A stretch of 64,000 nt of DNA from Helichrysum umbraculigerum (lineage: Eukaryota; Streptophyta; Magnoliopsida; Asterales; Asteraceae), in the NCBI GenBank assembly GCA_949592205.1, contig CATIUR010000003.1:81434501-81498500 (forward strand), in the 5' to 3' direction. Shown in pieces: positions 56,725 through 64,000 of this stretch. Made by a program: the position numbers and the translations under genes. Position 1 is the first letter of the stretch. Each line of letters opens with the position of its first letter. The notes below the pieces were generated by a model. It was given only the letters and a program-made list of their open reading frames with translations. It did not search any database and had not been told where the DNA came from.

Positions 56725-59658
56725 TGTAACACCCCCAAATTTAACAGTTTGCGGAAGCGATGTTTTGGGTGTTACTAATCAATAATCACAAGCACAAAGG
56801 ATACAGTGAACGACTCTAAATGAGACGTTAGAAAAGTTATTACATTAATACATAAGTAGTTTCAAAATACAAGCTCGAGTTCAAGTAAAATCCTAGAGAT
56901 TCTAATACATAACAATAAGTACAAAAGTAATGTAATAAAATCTCCAAGCTTGTAAATGCATGCGACTCGAGCTAAGAAAGCTTATCCTGCTGGGCATCCC
57001 TACTGATGCTGTGTACCTGAGAAGCATTACTAAAAGGGTCAACCAAAAGGTTGGTGAATCTCACAGGTTTGTAAGTAAGTAAACAGTTGAACACACAAGT
57101 AGTATTTGTAAATCATAGCCAGCCAGTATGTAACGATCACAGGTTATGCTCATCGTTAACTTAAGTTTTAATAAGTGGGTGGTTGCAGGTTATGCAAACC
57201 ATTTGATACAATTGCCATGAGCCACCATAGTTGAAGCTTAACGTACAGTAAATATAGGTACCCCCGTGAATGTAATCCAAAACATTCATTCGAAACGAGT
57301 AAGAAACGCCCGTTTCTACAGGAACGGTTCGTGGTAGTGCGTGCTACCCCGGGCGGGGATTGTCAGACCCATATGGATCCATATACTAAAACTCGCGCTT
57401 ATCCCATAACTAACAACTATGATTAAGGAGGATTTCATTGGATTAGTCGAAACTCATGCAATTGGCGTATCCGTAATTCAGTATCGTAAGTAAATCATGG
57501 CAGCAAGTAAGTTGTGTGTGTTCATGTAAAACAGTAATGCATCTCACCCCTGAGTATAAAACAGTAAAGTAGGGGCTGTGAGACTCACCTGAGTCTGGCA
57601 GACAATGCAGTAAGTAAGCAAGTAGTATTCCCGAACTAGCAACCCTTAGCGTCCTAATACGCATAAGGTTTAGTAAGTAAATGGAATACTTGTAAAGTAT
57701 CCATGCTAGTTGTTCCCAAACTAGTTAATGTCCATTAGTTTGTTTGTACGTTTGTAATCGTTTGTAGTTTGTAGAAAAGTTATACGGTCCGTTTGTTATC
57801 GGTGTATAATAATAATTCCATCCATTATTATTATGTATTCATAGTAGTTGTACCTTTGTAAAGCGTACGTGTATAACTGTTTGTTTGTATCACAGCGTGT
57901 ATCGTTTGCGTAAGTTCCAATGGGCTTAAACCCCAAAGGGTACGAGTGAAACCTCGTAAGTATTCGAGTGTATGTTCGTATCAGTTAACGTGTAATCCAG
58001 CACGTAACTAGTGAGTGAACTTGTAAGTTCGTATCGGATGTAATCCCGTGTAATGTACAAGTGTAAGTTCGTTGGAGTGTAATCTCCTAAGTATTTCCAA
58101 GTGTAATCTCGTACGCGTGTGTGAGTGAAATCTCACGTTAGTTTAGTATAGTCTTGTACGTATTCAAATGTTGCTGTATACTCTCAAAAGTATAGTATTT
58201 TCATGTATAAGTAGCATCGTATTTGATTTAGTAGTTGAAAAGTGATTCCAACACTTAGAATATATTTTGTTTTCTGATCTGGGTTATCTGCGACAAGGCT
58301 TGTGTCGCAGACCGTATGCGACATAAGGTCTGTGTCGTAAGGATTGGTTCGGATTTAGTGTTTATGCGACACAATGGTTGTGTCGCAGACAAGGGTACGA
58401 CACAACGATACGACATAGTCGTTGTGTCGCAATCAAGCGATGGGTAAACTTTGTGTCGTAGATGATACGACATATAGTGCGACATAAGCGTTGTGTCGCA
58501 TACATTGCGACATAACGTGCGACATAACATGCGACACAGTGTTGTGTCGCATGAAATTTTGGTCCGATGCGACACAAGAGGTCTGTTCGGAATTTAAGTT
58601 TCCGAAAACGTATTTTCCGGTTTCCGTTGGGTCTAGAACTTTTATACTAGTTTTAATATGTTATAATGAGTCCATAGTAACTATTGGTGGTCGTTTTTAA
58701 GGTTTGTGGTGTCGTTTTCTTTAAAATGACCAAAACCGACATTTCCGTTAACGTGTTCAAAAACGAGTTTTAATTACATATTCGGACATCATTTAGCTAG
58801 GGGAACAATAATCTAGCAAAATAAAAGTAATCGGAAAAGTTTCGGGTCGCCGGAAAACTTACAAAATTGTCGAATCGAGAAACCGAAAAGATAGGATTGT
58901 AGAGCTCGTTCTCGTGATCACTTTTCTCCAAACGGGTACAGACCTTCGAGGTGTTTTAATGGTATTTTTAGGGTGTTTAAGTGACGGTTTTAGAGAGAGA
59001 GAGAGAAAACCGATAGAGAGAGAGAGGAGTGGGAGAGATGGAGTGTTTTTGGTGTTTGTGAGTGGAAGTGAATGAGAAGACATGGGGGTGGTGTCCCATG
59101 TCTTTGGGCCGGTTTTGGGTGGGGCCACCAAGGTGTGGTCTCACCAATTTTTGCTTCCTCTTGTTTGCGCTCCGTGCGGTGTTCGTTTCCCCGGTCGTTT
59201 AAACGTTAAAATGATTTTATACGCGATTAAATATATGTTTTAAAATACGAAATAATATCCGATAATTTAGTTGAAGTATTTTAATAAAATACTTTGTTTT
59301 CAAGTTACACAATATAACTTAGTTTCGTTTTGTCGGTTGGTCGAGTTTTCGGAGAGTTCGGTAGCGTTTTAATAAAAACGCACGTTTTCCGTTATATTAT
59401 AAACATAATATAAAGTACTAGTCAAAGTAATTAAATAATTTCACATTATTTAATAATTGTTTAACAATGTCCGCAAGTTTGTACAATTGTAGTTTCATAC
59501 GATATGTACGAATCGTATACGCGTGTATATATATATATTCCATCCATATATATATATAATAAGTAAATAACGTATATAATCCTATTTCATATTATATACA
59601 AGTAATAAACACGTAATTAGGGAAAATTTAAATTGGCCCTAAATTTGGGGTTGTTACA
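56725..59658 (-). repeat. 5' LTR of non-autonomous copy 2
   Basis: 2934 bases. Donor-like GTAAGTTTTC at 58862 (minus strand), with acceptors at 55849-55848 (gag) and 54459-54458 (second ORF). Palindrome array at 58290-58575. Confidence 0.93.
58290..58575. repeat. GCGACACAAG/CTTGTGTCGC palindrome array (copy 2, 5' LTR)
   Basis: Same array as 52305-52592 but the first palindrome is shortened (GCGACAAGGCTTGTGTCGC). Confidence 0.9.
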
Positions 59659-60220
59659 GTTCAAACTGCTTGGATCCATTGAGGTTGCTACACAATCTGT
59701 ATCGCTAGCGACTGAATCCCCAAACAATCGTTCCCATGCGTCTTGCAGTTGCTTGGATGGTTGTTTTTCGGATTTTTTTGACATTTTTGTTTTCCTACAC
59801 AATATAATAGTGTACCGTAAGATCTCAAAGTAATAACAATAACAATAATAATTAATAATTAATAATACTAATAATAAATGAGTTTATATACGTTACCTTA
59901 ATATTCTTTTCCCACCATTCAGCATCGAAATTAATTGTCTTTGTAGACTCTTTCCAACCTCCCCTTGTTGCCTTGGTTTTCAACCATATCCATAGATTAT
60001 AGTCTTTTTTCATATTATCATACTTATTTTTCAGAGCTTTATCATTGAGGAACTTGTGATTAATAAGTTTCTCAAAGTCTGACTGAAGTTCGACCCATTT
60101 AAATAGAGAACTTCGACCATTTTTCTCGAAGCACTTGTTCAAGAAGTCACATAATGCCAAAACCATTTCGTCTGGCCAAGGCTCTCTCTTTTTCTTCTCC
60201 GACACGTTAGTTGGGGCCAT
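59659..60220 (-). pseudogene. MYB/SANT-like protein of the Harbinger element, 5' part
   Basis: ATG 60220 opens a 108-codon exon (60220-59897) with a MYB/SANT-like domain: WPDEMVLALCDF, then FLNDKALKNKYDNMKKDY and a final WWEKNIK, as in plant proteins of the L10-interacting MYB type and in ORF1 of PIF/Harbinger transposons. A GTAACG donor follows (59896-59895). A 73-base intron ending TTTGAG at 59824 keeps the frame into exon 2 (59823-59659, SKKSEKQPSKQLQDAW). Exon 2 is cut by the LTR element within the GTTCA target site. The rest is at 50734-50277. In transposons this protein helps bind the termini together with the transposase. Confidence 0.6.
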
Positions 60221-60661
60221 CTTCTATCAATATAATATAAAGATCAAATGCATGAACTTCCCATAAAAGCCTATTACATAAAAATATTTCAAACGAATAT
60301 TTACTAATGTGCTTTAATTATAGGACTTAAGTTTAAGGTTGTTTGGACCTGACTTTTGACATTATTGTGGAAATAGAGATATTAAGTAGGGAGTGAAAAC
60401 GGCGAAAGGAAGACAGAGTGTATGTAATGATTTCTAAGAAGTTCTAATGAATCCCATAGCTCTAAATGGTTTATTTCGTCACCATTAATGCTTTTAGTAT
60501 TCTAAATAGTTGGCGTCTTATAATTTAAAACAACCTAGCTTGTATATCTAGTTCAATTAACTATTTTAGTGCGTATGTGAAAGCGTCTCGTTTTATAATT
60601 TATAAATCGAAATACCTTATTTATATTTTTTCACACAACCATGCAAGAATACCTTATCGGA
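60221..60661. other. Spacer right of the MYB/SANT-like gene
   Basis: AT-rich; may contain the promoter and terminal repeat of the Harbinger element, but I recognise neither. Confidence 0.35.
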
Positions 60662-61143
60662 TGTAAGTATAGACTTAGTAAGTCCGGGTCGATCACAGGG
60701 AACGGTGGTTATTTATAAAAATAAAAATACTAATTAACTAGAAAGCAGTAAACAGAGGGACGTTTTAGTTCCGTGCGAACAATTATTTGCAAAATAATAA
60801 ATTAAAATAAATTAACTAAATAAAACTTAAATTAAAATAAATAAGTAGAAAACCAATAGGAAGGAATAAGTAATTGTATAATTAACTTCACTCAGATTCA
60901 TACATCCCAATTCATTACGTATTGATTATCTAACTGTGATTTCTTTTATATCAATTTAGTCACTAATCAAAGATTCCAAATTGAATGTGAATTAGCCAAC
61001 AGTTCGAGTCCAACTAATTCCTACAATTTAGGGTCCAACATTAAACATCAATCCAATGTCACAAGATGATCAGTCAATTGTGTGCTTTTCCCTAAATTGA
61101 GCATTATGTATTCACAACTTATTATAATTAACTCTAATGGTAT
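60662..61143 (-). repeat. Truncated Athila-like LTR fragment
   Basis: In reverse complement it matches the 3' part of the inner element's LTR in short blocks (GGGACGTTTTAGTTCC, AGTAAGTCCGG, TAAGTATAGAC). The outer end TGTAAGTATAGAC resembles the LTR terminus. It is cut off at 61143 by the next LTR. Old and diverged. Confidence 0.6.
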
Positions 61144-62027
61144 TGTAACACCCGCCAAATTAGGACTAGTAAATAGTACCTAATCGATTATTAATACATG
61201 TAATTAGTTCTGTGTTAGGCTAATTAATGTATCGAAATATATATTGTAGAGTATATACGATTATGCGATTTGATTAAATCGTACGCAATTCAATTTGATT
61301 CAATTAAATACGGACGTTGGTGAACAATTTTATTAAATAATATAACATTACTTGATAACATTAATATACTCAAAATATTATTTTGATAATATTTCGCAAT
61401 TATTTCATATTGCCCAATTAATCGTCAACGCGAATAATGTAATAAACGCGCAAACGAAAATCTATTATGGAGCATTTAATTTATGACACCAAATAAAACA
61501 TTGAATAATTATTTAGTATTTTAAAATGTATATTTAAACGTATAAAAATCACTTTTACATTCAAACGACTCGAGAAACTAACACCGCACGGAGCATGAAT
61601 ACACAGGGAACGAATTAGTGAAGCCCACCTCCGTGGACCCCACGAAAAACTCAGCCAAAAAGGGGGGAAAACCCCTCCCCCTTTTCCCATTTCATCACCA
61701 TCATCTTTCTCCATTCTCTCTCTTTCTCTTTTCTTCCATCAACACCACCACCACCTTCAAGCTCAAAATAACACCATCAAACGTCCTTAAATCGTCAAGC
61801 TCGTTTGGAGAAAAGTGACCACCTCGCAACGATCTACATTTCTATCTTTCCGGATTTCTCACGTGCGAAGTTGTAAGTTTTCGACAAAACCCGCAACTCC
61901 TCTATTTTTTAGTGTTTTCAAGTTCTAGTTGTTTCTTTAAGCTTGTAATGTCCAAATATGGGTGGGGTAAAAGTTTCAGGCCAAACGGTGGCCGGAAAAC
62001 ACGTTTTTGGCTCAAAAATCCGTCATC

Positions 62028-62404
62028 AGACCTAAGTGTCGCATAGACACCTGCAGTATAGCGTCACTTCGTGCGTCACTTAAGTGACGCATAGAGTGAC
62101 GCATAAAACCCTAATTTTCCGTCACTTGCTTAAGTGCCGCATAAAACCCCTTTTTCCCGACACTTCTACCGTCACTTGCCTAGTAACGCACAACACCTTT
62201 AACCGACACTTCTAGCGACACTTCTTAAGTGACGCCTATAATCAATTGCTGATCTCACCCGACACTTGTGACCGACACTACCTAAGTGCCGCTACCTCAT
62301 GTGTCACTTCTCTAAGTGACGCCCTAAACTCAAAATTTCCAATTTTATGCGACACTTCCTAAGTGTCACACAAGCCACCTAAGTGACGCTATAAGTGACG
62401 CATA
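62028..62404. repeat. Palindrome array GCGTCACTT/AAGTGACGC in the interrupted LTR
   Basis: Includes the 18-base perfect palindrome GCGTCACTTAAGTGACGC at 62073-62090 and many half or variant units (GACACTT, AAGTGTC, AAGTGCCGC). Starts about 155 nt downstream of the donor at 61873, the same place where the related solo LTR has its GCGACACAAG array. Confidence 0.88.
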
Positions 62405-62469
62405 AAACAGAAGGTTTAAAACTCATATTTCACTAAGTATTGAGGCCCAAATTTGACACCCCATTTTCG

Positions 62470-62620
62470 ATAAAGCGATGTAGTAGAAATAAAAATTTTC
62501 CAAGCTGACTTGGCAGCTCGACCCCAACCAGGGGCTCAGCCCCTTGGACCCCGCCAGGGGTTGCCACCCCTTGGACCCCGCTAACCAGGGGCGCTGCCCC
62601 CAGACCCCGATCATTAACGG
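62470..62620. repeat. Conserved GC-rich block in chromovirus LTRs (copy 2)
   Basis: Counterpart of 31280-31400, starting TTTTCCAAGCTGACTTGGCA, with an extra CCAGGGG...CCCCTTGGACCCC unit. Confidence 0.6.
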
Positions 62621-62938
62621 GCTTCGCCCTTACCTTAGGGTCACAAGTAACAGTTTTACCTCTAAACTTTTGCGCCAAGTGTCCAACACCTATAACTTCC
62701 AAACTTTATACGATACAACAAAACACATATGCTTTTTGTAAGTAAACGAACAACTCAAGCATAATAATAATAGTTGAGATTATTATTACAAACAATCACC
62801 AACGGGCCGTACACGTTTTCAAACACTTAAACAGTCAATCAAATTGTAAACATTTGGACATTCTAGTTGGACGAACAACTACAAGGTAGTCTTATTAGAT
62901 ACCTTCTCACGTTATAACCATCGCTTGTCGTGGACACC

Positions 62939-63524
62939 TGTTGAGACATAGATTGTGACAACAGATCTAGCTTGAAATAGGACTAGTGTAATTATTATTG
63001 TGTTTGTATATTGGTTTGGATTTGTAAAAGAATATTTGTTTTGTTAGTGATATTCGTTAAACATATTGTTTTGTTAAGTTAGACGAATAATTAAATACGA
63101 AATAAATACGTTTGCTGCGAGTCGAGTTCTCAGGTCGCGAGACTAACGAGCCGAGATGAGAACTGAACTCGTGGAGATCAGTAACGAGTCGAGCTTGGTA
63201 ATGGGCTTGGGCTACGAGGCGAGTTGGGCCGAACTCGCAGGCCCATGCGAGCCGAGCCGAGACAAAATATAAAAGGTTTTTTCAATCGTGAAAAACCTTA
63301 ACACGTTAAAACAACTTTTGCATATTCCAAACCTGCGATTCCAGCAAACCAGAGAAAAACATAACCTATCGACTAGGCTTTGACGATTCGTTGTTTAAAG
63401 CTAAGTCTAGTTAAAACGCAATACGAACATATTCGTTGTTAGTAAGATAACACCGTATTGAGGGATTCCGCACCTTAATACTACAGATAACGAAGTTATC
63501 GATCCTAAAACTAGGGGACTTACA
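62939..63524 (+). repeat. 5' LTR of the copia-type element
   Basis: 586 bases, TG...CA, with repeated GCGAGTCGAG-like units at about 63115-63265. Confidence 0.82.
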
Positions 63525-63526
63525 TC

Positions 63527-63538
63527 TGGTATCAGAGC
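63527..63538 (+). other. Primer-binding site, tRNA-iMet (copia element)
   Basis: TGGTATCAGAGC two bases after the LTR end. Confidence 0.88.
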
Positions 63539-63734
63539 TTTCGGGCTAGATACGAGTGTGTTCGTGAGTTTTAGTTTATTGCGTTTTTGATTCGGGTCGT
63601 TTTTACGTGCATTATTGCAATACTAACGATCAAAATCATTCTCTGGAAGTTTTAGGGTTAGTTTACAGTCGAATTTCTCAGTTTCGTTCGTAAAAATACC
63701 TTAAAATTCGTTTTTCGGGTTTAACAGCCGTTTC

Positions 63735-63950
63735 GCGAGTCGAGATTAGGGTTCCAGCGTCGCCTGCGAACCGAGTTGAACTAGCGAGTCGAACTGAGGC
63801 TTGCAAGTCGAACCGAGATCTCTCGCGAATCGACATCACTTGCGAATCGACATCTTTTAGCAATCCGAACTGAGGCTTGCGAATCGACAAATTCTGCGAG
63901 TCGAGCTGAGATTGCGAGTTGAGCTGAGTCTTGCGAGTTGAGATTTCTGA
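63735..63950. repeat. GCGAGTCGAGCTGAG repeat cluster in the copia leader
   Basis: About ten imperfect units of (T)GCGAGTCGAGCTGAG, GCGAATCGAC or GCGAGTTGAG at roughly 18-27 base spacing between the primer site and the gag ATG. A related cluster lies in the LTR (63115-63265). Confidence 0.75.
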
Positions 63951-63984
63951 ATTCGCTGAAACAGTTTAATTTTACGTTTTTAAG

Positions 63985-64000
63985 ATGTCTGACTTAAGTA
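63985..64000 (+). CDS. gag: Start of copia-type gag (five codons in window)
   Basis: ATG 63985 after the leader; MSDLS is all that is visible. Identification rests on the position after a tRNA-iMet primer site and the similarity to usual copia gag starts. Confidence 0.55.

Larger units (their letters stand above)
50740..59658 (-). mobile_element. Non-autonomous chromovirus-derived element with gag plus second ORF, copy 2
   Basis: LTRs 50740-53680 and 56725-59658, target duplication GTTCA (50735-50739 and 59659-59663). Same organisation as copy 1: tRNA-iMet primer site, gag (55843-54752), second ORF (54454-53840), purine tract, no pol. The two LTRs differ mainly by small indels (one in the palindrome array, GA-repeat length) and few substitutions. 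Its sequence differs from copy 1 by several per cent, so the two are independent insertions from a continuing lineage rather than a segmental duplication; the flanks are unrelated. It splits the MYB/SANT-like gene. Confidence 0.93.
49435..60220 (-). mobile_element. PIF/Harbinger-like DNA transposon, decayed and split
   Basis: On the minus strand a MYB/SANT-like gene (60220 to 50277) is followed by a HARBI1-like transposase fragment (50033-49815), the two-gene content of plant PIF/Harbinger elements. The left edge, GGGTATGTTTGATGAAG at 49435, preceded by TTAA, looks like a PIF-type terminus, with GTAGCTGTAG subterminal repeats at 49450-49555. I did not find the matching inverted repeat beyond 60220, so the right boundary is open. 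The transposase is largely deleted. The non-autonomous LTR element 50740-59658 is inserted in it. Confidence 0.5.
61144..62938 (+). mobile_element. Chromovirus LTR, 5' part, interrupted by a copia element
   Basis: Starts TGTAACACCCGCCAAATTAGG and follows the solo LTR 29985-32587 throughout: ACACCGCACGGAGC, CT-rich leader, donor GTAAGTTTTC (61873), palindrome array (62028-62404), GC-rich block (62470-62620), GTCGTGGACAC. Homology stops at 62938, where a new LTR begins. The remainder must lie beyond the window. Solo or full element cannot be decided. Confidence 0.8.
62939..64000 (+). mobile_element. Ty1/copia-type LTR element, 5' end (runs off the window)
   Basis: LTR 62939-63524 (TGTTGAGACATAG...GACTTACA), then tRNA-iMet primer site TGGTATCAGAGC (63527-63538), a repeat-rich leader and an ATG (63985) opening MSDLS, a typical start of copia gag proteins. 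Inserted in the chromovirus LTR at 62938; the left target copy would be ACACC. Clade cannot be set without pol. Confidence 0.8.

Overview
This window looks like a nuclear chromosome segment from a flowering plant, most likely a eudicot. The evidence is the tail of a BAHD acyltransferase gene, plant-type Ty3/gypsy and Ty1/copia LTR retrotransposons, a PIF/Harbinger-like DNA transposon and very AT-rich spacers. A member of the Asteraceae is possible, but I cannot show it from the sequence. Almost everything after base 419 is transposon-derived. The only ordinary host gene is the 3' end of the BAHD gene (1-419).

Layout. (1) 1584-33144 is a four-layer nest. The outermost element is an Athila-like LTR element with a tRNA-Asp primer site, an interrupted first ORF, no pol genes, a decayed Athila envelope-like ORF and six polypurine-tract-like motifs. 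Its first ORF is split by a second Athila-like element (3587-21452, TSD GTATT). That one is split by a complete, apparently intact chromovirus of the Tekay/Del type on the minus strand (8386-19201, TSD ATATA, one 1473-aa gag-pol ORF). The right LTR of the outermost element is interrupted by a solo chromovirus LTR (29985-32587, TSD ACTGA). (2) 33145-34870 is spacer with a microsatellite, a MITE-like element and an old dispersed repeat. (3) 34871-43821 and 50740-59658 are two copies of one non-autonomous chromovirus-derived family on the minus strand. Each carries an intact gag ORF and an intact second ORF (coiled coil plus zinc knuckle) but no protease, RT, RNase H or integrase. (4) 43822-49434 holds a solo-LTR-like block with a GGATCC array, a Helitron-like end and a MITE. 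(5) 49435-60220 is a decayed PIF/Harbinger-like transposon (HARBI1-like fragment plus MYB/SANT-like gene), whose MYB gene is split by the second non-autonomous copy. (6) 60662-64000 holds a truncated Athila-like LTR, an interrupted chromovirus LTR, and the 5' end of a copia element running off the window.

The most unusual pattern: four chromovirus LTR families each have a splice-donor-like leader exon followed, about 150-290 nt downstream, by an array of short perfect palindromes. The position is conserved but the repeat unit is not. The matching acceptors lie just before the gag ATG and, in the non-autonomous family, also just before the ATG of the second ORF. This resembles the retroviral arrangement in which the dimerisation/packaging signal sits between the splice donor and gag, so that only unspliced genomic RNA carries it. 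That reading is an inference. Other LTR families here (two Athila-like, one copia, one unclassified) and one MITE carry their own palindrome or short-repeat arrays.
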